From assembly GCF_030445035.2 (NCBI RefSeq), contig NC_080680.1:115904228-115968227 (forward strand): a DNA stretch of 64,000 bases, written 5' to 3'. A model generated the notes under the pieces. It made no database searches and was not told the DNA's origin. It saw only the letters and a list, made by a program, of their open reading frames with translations. Both the position numbers and the translations under genes were made by a program. Shown one piece after another: positions 1-13,100 of the stretch (its first letter is position 1; the number at the start of each line of letters is the position of its first letter). The DNA is from Dasypus novemcinctus. Taxonomy: Eukaryota; Chordata; Mammalia; Cingulata; Dasypodidae.

Positions 1-103
<103 letters not shown>

Positions 104-237
104 GGAATCCTGTTCACCCAGAGTTGCTGAAAGAAAGGAGGAACTAGACCTTCCTTTGCACCATGTGGAGTGTTCCAGAGAAAAGAGCCAGGAGTTTTTG
201 TGGGAAGGAATAAACTGGATACTGTACTGATGCTATT

Positions 238-259
238 CAATGCAATGCAATTCAATGCA
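238..259 (+). promoter_or_regulatory. ABCA1: Three clustered miR-33 seed-match sites
   Basis: The 7-mer CAATGCA, complement of the miR-33a/b seed, occurs at 238-244, 243-249 and 253-259, starting 135 bases after the stop codon. miR-33, made from SREBF introns, is established as a repressor of ABCA1 through sites at this position of the 3' UTR. The first two sites overlap by two bases, so both cannot be bound at once. The match is seen directly; activity is inferred from other mammals. Confidence 0.85.
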
Positions 260-3169
260 ATGAAAACAAAATTCCATTACAGGGGCAGTGCCTTTGTAGC
301 CTATGTCTTGTATGGCTCTCAAGTGAAAAAGACTTGAATTTTTAGTGTATTACCTTATCCTATATGAAACTCTAGTATGGAACCCTGTGGACATATGGGT
401 TTGAAATCATAAGGTTTTGTTCCTTTGTATTCTGAGTAGGGTTGCAACAGTAATTCATCAAGTAATCATGGCCAGTGATTACCAAAATCAAAAGGCATGC
501 GTATCCTCATTAAGCTGGGCCATGCAAGGAGTCTCCTTTCCTGATGATATGTGCATTGCTGGCAGTGAGTGTACCAGAATTACTAGTGCCAAGTTGCCAG
601 AAAGCCTGAAGCACCACGGTGTGTCATGCACGTTTGTGAGTGAAAGCTGCTCTGCTCAGTCTACTGACATCATTAAATATCAGGTAACAAAATGGTGCCA
701 TGAGTGGTTAAAATCCTACTCTGATTTCCTCTTTGTTGAGCTGTTGTGGTGGTAACAAGCAAACTGTGGCGTCTCTAAAAGACCTGATTCCATTGTCATG
801 TCCCTTGCTTGGAGCCAGGGTCTCCAGGGCCATCTTTCTGGGACTCTTTACATGTGCATAGATCCTGGTAAGAAGGAAAGAATGAGCAGTCCAGCTGCTG
901 AGGCTGCAAGTGCTGAGGCCAGGGCATGGGACTGAAGAGTTGGCATAAGCCTAGGGAAGCCTGTGCCCATTTGTCCTGATGGTCTAGTTACACGGTACAT
1001 TGCATCTCAAGATCTTTATTAACACAAGTGAATTATTATTTCTGGCTTTTTAAATTAATGTAGACTATGAAAAGATGGAGATGTATTTTGACAAAAATCT
1101 TTGTAAGTTTTCATGTTATTTGGATTGTTAAATTGTCAGTGACTTCTGAAACCTTAAAATGGACTCTTGTAGAACCCTGTGGTACACAGTCGTCTGACCA
1201 CACTGCCTCACTAGCTTTATTTTCTCTCGAAAAGTTTGCAGATGGATCGTCTGACTAGTGAAACCACGTGATGGACAGGTCTCATGACAGTATTAGAACT
1301 GAGAGTCTTTAGAGTCATTTGAAATCTTCCTGATCTCTGTCCATCAAGTATTTTTTTGAGTATATGCTATAGCTGAGTAAGTGTGTATGTACAATAGGGA
1401 TGGGGAGAAATTAAGTCTTGTACATTTCCTGTGCCATGCCATTCAGCTTATTGGTTTACAGAGGTTATTTTTGTTGTCTTTGTTGTGGGCAGCCCAGTTT
1501 TAAAAAATAGCAACAATGCAAAAGCCAAGAAAAAAGTGTAAGTGTTACTAGTGACACAGGCTAAACAACAAATCCATTCATAGAGTAAACAGCTAGCTTG
1601 GGAACCTGTTGAATACAACATGTCCTCATGGCACCTATGGAGTTGTTCGACGCCGTTTAATCTATGGCAATCTCAAATTTTTCAATCACTTCCCTATCAA
1701 TGAAAAAAATATAAACAGCAAATTTCCTCACATGAAGTATTTTTCAGACTTTTCTAACCTGATTTTTAAAAACAATTTTCAAACTTTATTTTTAGATCTT
1801 ATTTCTTTAGTCAACATTTTAAAAAATATTTCACTGATGCTTCATGTCCCCATCTTGAAACAAAACAAAAATACTAGACTACTGTTGGCCGAAGTTCAAA
1901 TGATATTTCAGTATCAATACTAATTTCTTCTCCTTTTTCTAAATTTTTAGAATTGAAATATTCTAAAGATATAGAATTTCATATCTATTTCAAATTAATC
2001 TATATTTTCTTTAAAGACCTTACAGAATGTTACATAACTCATTACTTGAAAAGAGGAAATGAGTTTTAGAAATGTTTTTTAAGATGATAAAAAAATATGA
2101 TAAAAGCATATTTCCAGTAATTGTTGGCATGAGATAGTTAAATCAAAAGGCACTATGCTACCCTAATTTTGGAAAAAACAATATAAAATTTCAATATAGG
2201 TTTTTAAAAATCTCTTTCAAGGCTAGAAACAATCTATATTTACCTACCAACTTCACTAATATTGTGTTATCTTTGAGACTGTCCAAATAGTAATCTCTTA
2301 AATTTTCCTGTGTAAAATTCCTGTGTAAACTTAATTATGGTAAAAATTTTGCTAACTGTGTGCTCAATCAAGTAAAATTTCTATCTATTCCCTGTGGACT
2401 AGAACTATGAGATGTTTCAGAAATTCTCAAAAAAAAAAAAAGTGTTCAGAGTCTGCTTTTGCTTCTTTTGGACACCTTTGGAAACCTTAACAACTGTGAA
2501 TATGAAAAAAATAAAAACAATTAAAAAGTCTGCTATAAATAAATGCCCAGCACAGTTCATTGTTAAAAACAACCAAACCTCAAACTACTGTATTTTAATG
2601 TCTGTACTGAAAGCAGATGCTTTGTGACTATTAAATGTTGCACATCATCCATTCACTGTATAGTAATCATTGACTAAAGGGATTCACACTCTCTTCTTGT
2701 GTGATTGTATATATCAGGTAAAATTTTTCCAAAGAGCCATGTGTCATATTCTGAACCACTTTGATATTGAAATATTAATTTGTACCCTTGTTACCATTTA
2801 CTAGTGATATTATCATACTATAGTAATATTACTCTAATTCTTTTCAAAATTGTTGCATCCGTTTTTATAGAATGTTTATATTTAAGTAAGGATTAAGCGT
2901 GCTATTCTCCCTTTTACCCTAGGTTGAAGCTATGTTTTTGTGCTTTTTCTTTACCATTGGCCCTTCATTCCATGCACTTTATGCTGTCTGTAATGGGATC
3001 TATTTTTGCACTGGAATATCTAGGAACTGCAAAACTAGACAAAAGTTTCACAATAGATTTCTAAGTTAAATCATTTTCATTAAAAGGAAAAAAAGAAAAA
3101 AAATTTGTATTGTCAATAACTTTATACGAAGTATTAAAAGGCATATTTCTATGTTGTAATGAGTCATGA

Positions 3170-3175
3170 AATAAA
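3170..3175 (+). terminator. ABCA1: Probable ABCA1 polyadenylation signal
   Basis: Canonical AATAAA in the context catgaaataaagctgtgac, followed by a GT/T-rich stretch (gttttgttggtc at about 3,186). A second AATAAA lies at 3,348-3,353, and earlier ones near 2,508 and 2,536. The 3,170 site is preferred for its downstream U/GU-rich element and the expected UTR length; usage is not proven. Confidence 0.55.
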
Positions 3176-3779
3176 GCTGTGACAGTTTTGTTGGTCTATG
3201 CTATTTACTTCGTGCATAAGTAGCACCACCTACTGTTAAATGTTATAAAGCCATTACAAGAATAAGGCATGAGTGCTTGTAGAGGGTAAGCTGTTTGGAT
3301 CAGAATGATCTCCTAATCACAAAAGCAAGCTAAGGGAACTATTCCGAAATAAAGAGTGTTTTGTATTCTCATGATTCAGTTAATTGACATTAAACAAGTT
3401 TAAGTGTTTTAGATAAATTTACTCTGGCTAATGATTTTGAAGCAGCAGCAATCTCTGAAAATACTCTGTAGCTAAGCTTATCTAATTACTAAAAACTTGA
3501 CTTTGTATTGAGGTGGATAAAAAGGCAACCTTCAATGTTTTGATTATTCAACCCAAAATACAAGGACACAATGTGCCGAGTATACTGGCATGGTGGAAGA
3601 GGGTGGGCAGTGAGGACTCAGGAAAAGTCGAAAAACGTGGAGAAGTGATACTAATACCAGAGATGACTTCCTTTCTTCCCGTGCAGTCCACATGCAATAT
3701 GAAGTAGTGCTATGATGAGATGTGTATTTTCCATAGCTAGTTAAGAATCAGAGTCTCAAAAAACGATGTCTGCTTTTTT

Positions 3780-3862
3780 TTAGTTACCTGGGCCAGTGAT
3801 AGAACCTGGGACCTCGTATGTGGGAAGCCAGTGCTCAATTGCTTGACCACACCCACTCTTGT
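3780..3862 (-). repeat. Xenarthran tRNA-derived SINE fragment
   Basis: Short piece reading, on the + strand, gatagaacctgggacctcgt then gtgggaagccagtgctcaat. It is the antisense of a tRNA-type head (GGTTC-like B box). The same motif recurs at 32,036-32,115 and 32,150-32,235, so it is a dispersed family, here truncated. Confidence 0.6.
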
Positions 3863-4339
3863 CTGCTGATTTTGATACCTGAAGAACTCCATTACAACAG
3901 ACTAGTTTAGGCAGTGCTTGGCTATATGTGTACCACTTCTGAATGGCTGTGATGTGTAGTGAACAGTTCTTTTCCTGAAGCACGGATCTGAACTCTGTGC
4001 AGAAGGATCTTCTTGGCTCATGAGTGAGCCTGGATGACTGCTGAGCATCAACATCACAACTTGGTCCTCTCAATTTGAACTTCAAATTACAGCAACTTAT
4101 AAATGAAATGACAGAAAACTGAGGTTCTTTGTGAAATATGACAAGGGAGAGGAAAAAAAACTATCGAGAAATGAAAAAGCAGTTTATTTAGAGGAAGATA
4201 CACAATACCCATGAATCTTGACCAAAACATTCTTCTATCTAGAGAAAGCCTATATGAACATTCATAGATTAAAAAAACTCTGGACCCTTCGGAATGCTAA
4301 TGCATACATTAGGTACAAAAAAGTATAAAAGACTAGCTT

Positions 4340-4500
4340 TTTCAGGTGTTTACTATGTTGTCAGGCACTTCTTTTAATTCTCATTTAATGCCTGCCCTAT
4401 GGAGGAAGCAGTACCATTTTATACATGAGCAAATTTTAGCTGAAAGACAAGGAACCTGTCCAAGATCACATGGCTAATAAGTGGCAGAGGGTTTTCTTTG
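4340..4500 (-). repeat. MIR-like SINE remnant
   Basis: Contains antisense MIR-core-like text: ctcatttaatgcctgccct, then cattttatacatgagcaaat, then ccaagatcacatggctaata and gtggcagagg. These match the old mammalian MIR pattern with heavy divergence. Confidence 0.6.
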
Positions 4501-4554
4501 GTGAAGGTGGGTGTGGGTGTCAGTTAAAATTGTCTTTGTCAAAACAGTTGGGCA

Positions 4555-5800
4555 TCAATTTAGCAAATATATTTTGACCCCTATGGTACACCAGACACTA
4601 TTATACGTGCTGGGGATACAATGTTGAAGATGAAAGAATTCTTGCTGGAAGGACAAATAGATATGTAGACAGACAAATACAATGAATTTAGAATTCAGAC
4701 AGCATTAAATGTGAAGAAGAAATTAAAACATGGTTATACAATGATGATGGCCTGCAGTAGTGACATTTAAACTTAGGTCTAAACAAAATGAGCAAGACTC
4801 AGTATTTGAAGGTGTACAGGTAGAACATTACTTGAAAGAACACCTTGTGCAAAAGCCCAAGTGAAAAAAGTTTGGAAAGTTGGGAAAAAAAGAATTCCAA
4901 TGTCTGTTGTAGAGTTAGCAAGGAGAGGAGTGGGAGAGGATGAAATCATAGTGATGGCAGGGACCAGAACTCACTAGGCCTGAAGTCTATGTTAAAATAT
5001 TTGGATTTTATTGTTAGTGCAGTGAGAAGCCACTGGATAGTTTTACACAGGAGAGTTGAGGGGCTTGCTCTCTGTTTCAGTAAGAATGCAGGCTGCTGTG
5101 GGGAGAACGGATGGAGGGAGGTCAGGTAAAAGATGATGGTGGGTTGGATTAGGGAGGTAACAACAAACCTAGGGAGGAATGGTAAGCTTTGGGATTTATT
5201 TAGGAGCTAGAGCCAATAAGACTTGCTGATAGGTACAAGTAGGAGATGAGGGAGAGAAGGCAAGGTGACTTTTAGTTTGTAATCTGAACCAGGTAGATGG
5301 TTGTGTCAGGAAGGCAGTTAATATTTTAGTCTGGAGCTCAGAGTCAATGATAGGAAGAAGATAAAAAGTGTGGATCATTAGCATATTTATGGTATCTATG
5401 CCTTAGAACTTAGAAGAGCTTACTTAAAGAGAGTGAAGATGGAGGATGTGCTTGAGCTCTGAGGCTCAATAACATTTAGAAGAGAAGCCAGCAAGAGAAA
5501 TGAGAAGAACTGGCAGTTAGGAGAAGAGGATGATGCCATACATTGAAGCTCACAGAATCAAGTATTCTGGAAGAAAGTAGTAGTCAGTTGTGTCCAAAGC
5601 TACTGAGATGAATAAGGTAATGGCATAGAATCTACCACAGATTTTGGTGAGAGAGGCCACTGGTTACCTTCATAAGGGGCATTTTAGCAGACTGATGAAG
5701 ATGAAGGCCTAACTCAAATGGATTCAGGGGCTAATGGGAGGTAAGGAAGGGAAGATAATGAAAATACCCAAACTCTACAGGAGTTTTGCTTGGAAGGGGG
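4555..5800. repeat. Old mammalian interspersed repeat, copy A
   Basis: Recognisable phrases of an ancient repeat shared by many mammals: ccagacactattatacgtgc, ggggatacaatgttgaagat, gtgcagtgagaagccactgg, ggcttgctctctgtttcag, then agttgtgtccaaagctactg. Two further copies lie at 6,700-7,790 and 11,110-11,810. I do not assign a family name with certainty. No gene is seen in this stretch. Confidence 0.5.
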
Positions 5801-6295
5801 ACAGGAAACACCAGGACAATAACTGGGTTATAAAACTTTGTGTTCTTTTCCTCTCTATTAGTAGTATAGATTGCCCCTGGGTACCACCTCGCCTTTTTTT
5901 TTTTTTTTTTTTTAAATCCGTTTGTTTTTTTCCATGAAGAGCTTTACACACACGCTGGCTAGTTCAAGTCCACCATGGGAAATAGCCTACTCAGACTTGC
6001 CCTTTCAAGGCAGAAGCCTGTGATACAAAATTTTCCATTTCTCCCAACTAGCCATCAATAATTGCCTGCCTTTAACTCTCCAAACTCCCTTTTCCGCAGG
6101 GTCCAGGGACAACTACTTGTTACTGACTTGACATTTCTCCTGCTGGAGGAATTTACTTCTTTGCAGAAGATTCTTGGAAAGTGGGCATTAAGGTGCCAGA
6201 AGTTATGGAAGGGAGTCTAACACTGCTGTTAACATGCTTTAGGTTCATAGGCCTTTGATAACAGAGAATACTATAACTTCATTTAGCACAGTAGC

Positions 6296-6375
6296 CAGGT
6301 TCTTAGGGTTTGCTCAGTTGGTAAAGAGCTGGTGCAGAGAAGGAAGTCCTGGGTTTGAGTCTAGAACGGGTAGTT
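6296..6375 (+). repeat. tRNA-like SINE head or decayed tRNA pseudogene
   Basis: An A-box-like tttgctcagttggtaaagag and a B-box-like gggtttgagtct are correctly ordered about 45 bases apart. Stem pairing is poor and the region runs on into unrelated sequence, so this is a degenerate tRNA-derived element rather than a working tRNA gene. Confidence 0.4.
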
Positions 6376-6699
6376 TAATCATACAGGGATTATGTGGCAG
6401 GGTGGAATCAGACCAGATAGGCTGCATATCATATTGTCTTTTTGGAAATAAAATACACATACGTTCCTAGTCAGTGGTATCATCTTTATAACCAAAGGAC
6501 AATAGTACTCTCTTATTTATTGATGGTAGTCATGGTCAGAACTTCTGAGCCATTTATTTGTGTCTTCCAGGGATACTCTTCAGACTGGATAGTGAAGTAC
6601 CCCCAATGACAGCCATGTAATCTACTGGCTTCGTTAATGGTGGGAGATGTAGAGGAGTGAGAGATATTTTGAAACTCAAATATCTCATGTTAATTCAAA

Positions 6700-7790
6700 C
6701 AACACACACACAGTGAGGGCTTAGTATGTGCCAGGCACTGGTCATACCATAGTGAGGAACATAAATGCCTGCCATCATGGAATTTCCATTCTAGAAGGAG
6801 GAGACATACAATAACAATTCACTTAAGTAAAACATTAATTATGGTGTTAACTGACAGAGTGAATGGGCTGGGAAGAGGGATAGAGACTGCTATGGCAGAA
6901 ACAGTAATTTTAAATAGGGTTGCCAGGGAAGACATCACTGAGGCCTTTGAGTTAAAGACCTGAAGAAGGTGAGGAAGTGATTCTTGCAAATGTATGGGGA
7001 AAAGCCTTCCAAGCAGAAGGAACAGACCCTGAGACAAGGGTCTGGTGTGTTCAAGGAAAAGCCTCCCAGACTAAGCCTGAAGCTGAGGGAAAAGAAGAAT
7101 AGTTGGAGGGGGAAGATGCTATAGACCAGCTCATGTAGGGCCTGGCAGGCCTAAGGCCTAGACGGCTATTCTGAGTAGAGATGGGTTTTAAGCAGAGGAG
7201 TGAAATGATCTGGTTTATGTTTTAGATTATTCTGGTTGCTGTGTTGAAAGGAGACTGGGGTGGAGTCAGAGGGCGCAAAAGCAGATCTGTTAAGAACCTT
7301 TCCCAATAATTTGGGTAAAGGGCACTACTGATTGGCTTGAACCAGTATGGCGGCAGTAGGGTTGTGAAGCAATGGAATTCTGGATATTTGAGATCTGTTG
7401 ACAAATATATAATGGGATGGGAGAATAAAGGAGTTAAGGATGCCTACGAGGTTTTTACCCTAAGAAAAAGGAAAGATGAAGTTGTCATTAACTGCTATAG
7501 CGTTTTTGGGTGAAGAGCTCTGGGACCTCAGCTTTGGACAGTAAGGTTTGAGATGTCTATTAGGACATTCAGTGCAGGTGCTGATAAGAGTCCTAGATAT
7601 GATGAAACTGGAATTCAGAGAAAAGGTGTGGACTAGAGGGGTTATCAGCATGCAGGTGGGATTTGAAGCTACTACTGGATAAGATGACCTAAGAGGAGAG
7701 TATAAATAGAAAGGAGAAGAGGTCTGAGAAATCAGCCTTGGTATAGGTCAATTAAATGAGGACTGAGAAATGAGCTTGGGAGCAGCAATT
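6700..7790. repeat. Old mammalian interspersed repeat, copy B
   Basis: Same family as 4,555-5,800: tgtgccaggcactggtcata, catcatggaatttccattct, agcagaaggaacagaccctg, aagcagaggagtgaaatgat, agattattctggttgctgtg. It is about 1 kb and lies in the convergent gap between ABCA1 and NIPSNAP3. Confidence 0.5.
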
Positions 7791-8039
7791 TGGCTGCTGT
7801 GGTGATTAGATTAGTTCAAGAGAGAATATAAGCAAAGAAAATGGAAGCAGGAAATAGGGATTATTCTTTTGTATTACACTGGAAAGGAAAAGAGAAATGG
7901 GGCAGTAGGAGGAGTGGGAAGTGTGTGTTTTAAAGTGGGAAAAATAAGAGCATGTTTGTATGTTGTTGAGAAAGATGCAGTAGAGAGGGAAAAACAATGA
8001 TATAGCTATAAATATAGACTATCGGGAGTATCAAAAAAT

Positions 8040-9110
8040 TAAAAAATGCAAAAGCTTTGTTTATGATGTTTTGCCTTCCATCACTGCAATAAGTGTTGCC
8101 CTGTATGCAAATTGGCAAGGCAACTTCTTCCGTCTTTTCCTCAGTGTCTACATCCTTTCTTTTTTTTCCACCTAACTATTAAGCTTATCTTCACAGACGT
8201 TTTAGATCACAGTAATTTATATATACAATATACAGTACTCCCACATATCCAACATAAAACCCTTTTCCCTTCCACAGCAATAATCTTTTTACATGTTCAT
8301 ACTATATTTACTGAAACTGATGTACAGATATTGAGACAATAGCTTTCAAACAAGGTAACGTTTGGGTTTACATTATGGTTAATATTTTAGACTATACAAT
8401 TTTCTAAAGTTTTAGCTATCGTATATTTTACATTATGATTTACATTTTAGCCTATCAGTCCCTATACATTTTTGGTGTAATTTAACATGTCTTATATCCA
8501 TCCTTGCGTAATCTTGTGAACACTTCTATTGCCCACACAGTTACACTGATTCCATCTATTCAATACCTCTTTCCCCCTCCCCTTAGGGCCCACAGTGACA
8601 GTCAATCTTCATTGCTTGAAGGGCCATGTTCAGAGATACTTGCAACAGTGTTGAGGGCTTGACATACTCAACTGCCCTAATGCACTGGGAGCCACCATTT
8701 CTCTCCAGAGATACAATTCCCTCTATTTGAGAACATCAGTCCTCCTATAATCCACTATGGCAAAATGAGCACTCACACGCTCCCAAGAAGCCTGTCCTGC
8801 GTCAGAATTATCCCCTTTAAGCGTCTCAAACAGGTAACCTTCCTTATTATATTTTTGAAAAAGTTTTCTCAGCATTATACTCTCAACCAAATACCTGACA
8901 ATCTCCTATGATTGTATGTTCCCCACCCTCCCCCCAATTTCTTGGGCAATATTACCCTTCCTCCCATCGCTAGCGCCCCTCAAGCCTGCAAAGCCCCACC
9001 CCAAGGTAAACCTATGCCCCCATTTTATCCCTTCCTTGTACAAATACTAACCTCCAGCCTGGAACTTCTAAACCCAGTTTTACAAGGCAGAACAACTCAA
9101 CTGAAATAGA
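8040..9110 (-). repeat. Xenarthran dispersed repeat (LINE-1-associated), copy A
   Basis: A segment at 8,050-8,340 (gttttgccttccatcactgc, ttgccctgtatgcaaattgg, gttttagatcacagtaattt, catatccaacataaaaccct) has a clear relative at 45,905-46,210 in the same window. Being repeated and pyrimidine-rich on the + strand, it resembles antisense LINE-1 3' UTR. The 8,560-9,110 part is less certain. Confidence 0.45.
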
Positions 9111-9473
9111 AATTAAAGGTGTTTCAAGGAAAAACCTTCACTGATAGTATTGAAGAAATTCTCCTTATGGAGTTAATAGTAAACTATTTTCTTGATTCAA
9201 CTTTCCATTTACAAAAAATTGGTAGTTTGTTGCTACATTACTACCTTATAGCAATAGAGCAGTAGCTCTGGAGAAGAGGATAAAAAAGAAACAGAACGGA
9301 TATATAGGCTTTTATTATTTTTATTAGCTTTTATAATCATAAGATCTCTTTAAAATGATTAGATGTCCAAGTAACTTTGCTATACACTGATTCAAAATGA
9401 AAAATTAGTAAAATTAAAAATGAATATATTTCATTTGTAATGTCTTGAAAAGTTTTTTTTACTAAGACCTAAT

Positions 9474-9479
9474 TTTATT
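9474..9479 (-). terminator. Candidate NIPSNAP3 polyadenylation signal
   Basis: AATAAA on the - strand (tttatt on +), 569 bases past the NIPSNAP3 stop. Alternatives are at 9,320-9,325 and 9,311-9,316. The region 9,480-10,047 is AT-rich with no recognised repeat and is taken as the 3' UTR. Which signal is used cannot be told from sequence alone. Confidence 0.35.
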
Positions 9480-10047
9480 ATTTTCTAAGTTAGAGAGACT
9501 AATAATTAATGTAAAAACCATAATTAATATAAATAACAGATACTATATTTTTCCAAAGTAAAGAAATACATTTGACCTAATATTTTTATGAATCCACTTG
9601 ATAACACAAAGCAATTTTACTGGGGAAAAAAATTAAAAATCTCAGAGAAATATGAAAAAGGTAGCAATTGTATATAAACAATTTAAAAATATTTTCATAG
9701 GAACAAAAATTTAACACCATCATCTGACTATAAGAAAATGCTGTAGAGCAAAGGGTTGCCAAAATACAGAAGACAGATTCAGAAACAAAAGAAAAATGAA
9801 GATCACGAAGTAGTGGCAGCTATTTCTAATGTATAACAGATACCGAAATGCCATGGGGGAAATGAGCAGTCTATTTCCTGAACTGGTGGTGACACAGGAC
9901 ATTATTACCTTTCAATAATGCAAGGGACGTAGCTCATTAACTTATCATCTCCTTCAAATAGAAGTGAGAGCCTCTCGGGAGAATTTAAGTACCATTAGCA
10001 TTATACCTTAAAGTGGTTCATGAAATGCCTCATATTTCTGTGGAAAA

Positions 10048-10124
10048 CTATTTCAATGGTGAAAAAGATGAAGGAATGAGAAGCATATTCTGCTGGGATA
10101 CTAGGTGGTTGGCACTATCTCGAA
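10048..10124 (-). CDS. NIPSNAP3B: NIPSNAP3 exon 6 (coding part) and stop
   Basis: Acceptor TTTTATTTTTTCAG, then 77 bases reading VRDSANHLVSQQNMLLIPSS, FSPLK and TAG at 10050-10048. The conserved C-terminus of NIPSNAP3 is complete. Confidence 0.94.
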
Positions 10125-13100
10125 CTGAAAAAATAAAATACATAAGAAGGCATATCAAGATATTGTCTCAATCAAATTTGTTCTAAAAATAATTCATGCT
10201 TATTTGAACAGCTTACCAGCTGCCACAACTCTGGGATCCTCATGAGACTGATGTCGCCCAGCTGCACGACTGTCCAGACTCTCATTCCACCAAAGAACGT
10301 GAACTACAGAAACAAATCAAACACAGATTCTAAAGAATATAGCATTGCTACAAAAAAGAATTACAGCAAAACGAAAGAGGTGTTGAAAATCAATATAGCG
10401 AATACCAAAATGGTACAACTGAGCATGTAACAAGATTTCAGAGGACTCAGAGATTAGGGAGAGAAATTTATAAATTAACCAAACTGAGCTTAGAGATGAG
10501 GAACACAAGACTGGGAACGGGAAGTAAAGTAAATACAACTGAAGGCAGAATCAAGAACAGACCAGATTTCATGACTTCCTGCTACATTTTATTTTCTTAA
10601 AACAAAAAGCAGGATGATAAACTCACACTTACACAGCTGTGTTTACTGTAGAAAATGTAAATGATACAAAGAAAAAAATGAAAATGAGCATGATCTTAAT
10701 CTTTCAGAGAAAACCTCTGTTAATATTTTAAAAAATTAGTAAAACCGAATTAGGGTCATACTGTATGTTGTGCTTAGTAGTAGATTATTTTCTATGTCAA
10801 TAATATTGATTTTTAATGGCTAAGTGACTTTATCCTAATAGAGGGTTTTACCCCAAACCCTTGTTGTTAGTTAGATTATTCCCAATATTTCAATATTACT
10901 GTAAAATGGTGAAATAAATGTTCTTATACATAATCATTTACAATTTTTTTATAATTACAATGTAATATGTGTTAGCTATAGAGATTTTGGAAAATGCAGG
11001 TAAGCAAAAGAGAAAGTAAGAAACGTTTCTAGTCTTATCACCCAGAAATAACCGTTTTTATATTTTGCATTTACTATCTTCCTCATTACTCTCATTTTTC
11101 AAAATTTCTTGGCTATTCCTATACAAGCTGTTCATTCATTTGAACCTGTATCACCTACTGACTGGATGTCTACTACATGCCAGGCACTGTGCTGGGGGAT
11201 AAGTAGTAAAAAGAAATTCCACATGGAATTTACTCTAGCAGAGGAGACAGTTACTGATCAAATAAACACACAAATGAAAACATACTTTAAAGATGAGATA
11301 AAAAAGAAAAAATGAACAGGATGCTATAGGAGAATAATGGAGAGACCTACTTAGATTGGGTGATCAAGGAAGGCCTCTCAGAGAAAGTGACATTCAAGCT
11401 GAGGGATGAAAATGGGCTGAAGCCAGCCAGTCAAAGAGTGTGGGGAAAGCATTCTAGGCAGAGGGAAAAGAATATGCCGAGAAAGGAAAGTGCCTGGCAT
11501 GGTCCAGAAACTGAAAGATGATCAGTTGTGTGGAGTGTGGTGCAATAATAACTTAAGGTAGGTCCAGAAAATTGACAGGGACCAGAAAGTGTAGGACTCC
11601 ACAGATCAGTCTATGGACTCTGGACTTTTGTCCTATGTATGAAATCACTGAATGGTTTTTAGCAGTGCAGCAACATGGCCTGACTGATGATTTAAGAAAT
11701 CCAAGAGTGGCTATGTGGGCAGGACTAGAGGAAGCATGAGTAGAGGTGGGAGACAAGTGAAGTACCAATTATTGCAGTTTAGGTAGATGACAGCAATTTG
11801 GACTGTCATGGCTGATGGCATGTATTCAATTGACACACTGTCACATTTTCTACACTTCAGGGGGGGAAAAAAAAATCAACAAAAATTTTTTATTCTTCCT
11901 ATCTATACAATGTATGTCTAATTATTTAAGTCTTCTATTTCCTTCAGTAAGATTTTATAATATTAAAGTTGTAGGCATTTCTTAAGTGTATTCTTAGGTA
12001 TTTTTATGTTTTTCTTATAAGAATGAAGAGGACTTTTCTTCAAATTAATTTTTATTCTCTTCATATTTTCCTGTTTGAACATACACCTTTTTTTCAAATA
12101 TTCTGATTATTTTCTTAGAAATTCAAAGCTGAATTTCTGGATAAAGATCAGGAACATAGCTTTGATCTGCTAGTTTTGAAATGTCCATGGACATAAAAGT
12201 AGAGAAGCTGAGGAGGCAGCTGGATACTTTGAGTCTTTCAAATATTTTATTAGTTAATTCTTAGTCATTTATCCTTCCAGATGACCTATGCAAACATTTT
12301 CAGTTTGCCACAAAAAATTTTGATTTTGATTGCAATAGTATCCAACTTTAAAAGTTCAATGTTCAACAGCAGAACAATATTACATAAACTAAGCTATATA
12401 CTTACGCTGGAATATTATAAACTCAATAGCAATCATGCACATGCATTTTGTTTCTAGTTGATTTATATAGGACATAGTAATAAAAGGACGAAAATCTTAA
12501 CAGCTTTATCTCTTAGTGGGAAATGGGTAATTTTTCCCCTTTGTGTCTTGTTTTTAATATTTATAAAAATATACATTACTTTTGTATTCAGAAACAATTT
12601 CCCCATACAAAATAGTGTTACTTAAAAAAAAATTGATAAAACTACACTAAGAAAAAAGGGTCAAAGAAATAGATGATTCTTTCCAGTTTTAATTCTATCA
12701 TTTTGATGTATCAGGGAAAGCAAGTTTAGCATTGTGCAAAAAAGCTTCATCAAGTATTATTCTAAATATTTAAAAGTATAAAAGGTTTTATCCTTAAAAT
12801 TACAAAAATCCAAAAATTTAGTAATAAAATGGTAATAAAAGTAAAATATATGCCATAATCAGAAAGAGACAGACAAGACACAAGGAACTTGGTAGACCAC
12901 CAATATACCTTGTAATTATCATTTAAGAAATAGACAACTGTACCTCTGTTGAGTGTGCCATATTCCGAGTGGAAAACTCCAATCAGTTTTGAGTAGCCTA
13001 GATTGACATGGGCGTTAACTGCCCTCTGAAAAGCATTACCCCATACAGCTGGTCCACCAGGTTTCATTTGAAAAATAACCAGTTCATAGACTCCTAGAGT

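Larger units (their letters stand above)
104..3190 (+). other. ABCA1: ABCA1 3' untranslated region
   Basis: Non-coding sequence after the ABCA1 stop. Its length (about 3.1 kb to the first good AATAAA) fits the long (about 3.3 kb in human, from memory) ABCA1 3' UTR. The first part (about 104-350) looks strongly conserved and contains a cluster of miR-33 seed matches. The rest is AT-rich, with poly-A and poly-T runs (for example 2,430-2,441) and no recognised repeat. Small reading frames inside it (417-755, 1,609-1,923, 2,412-2,627) have no recognisable homology and are taken as chance. The exact 3' end is inferred. Confidence 0.8.

Noticed and set aside
417-755. 112-codon frame after ABCA1
   Set aside because: Starts at TTG, lies inside the ABCA1 3' UTR, has no recognisable domain and no splice support.
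6296-6375. Functional tRNA gene
   Set aside because: A and B boxes are recognisable but stems do not pair well and the sequence grades into repeat.
12762-12943. Extension of the NIPSNAP3 exon 4 frame
   Set aside because: A good donor (GTACAG) ends the exon at 12,944, and exon 5 at 10,303 continues the conserved protein in phase.
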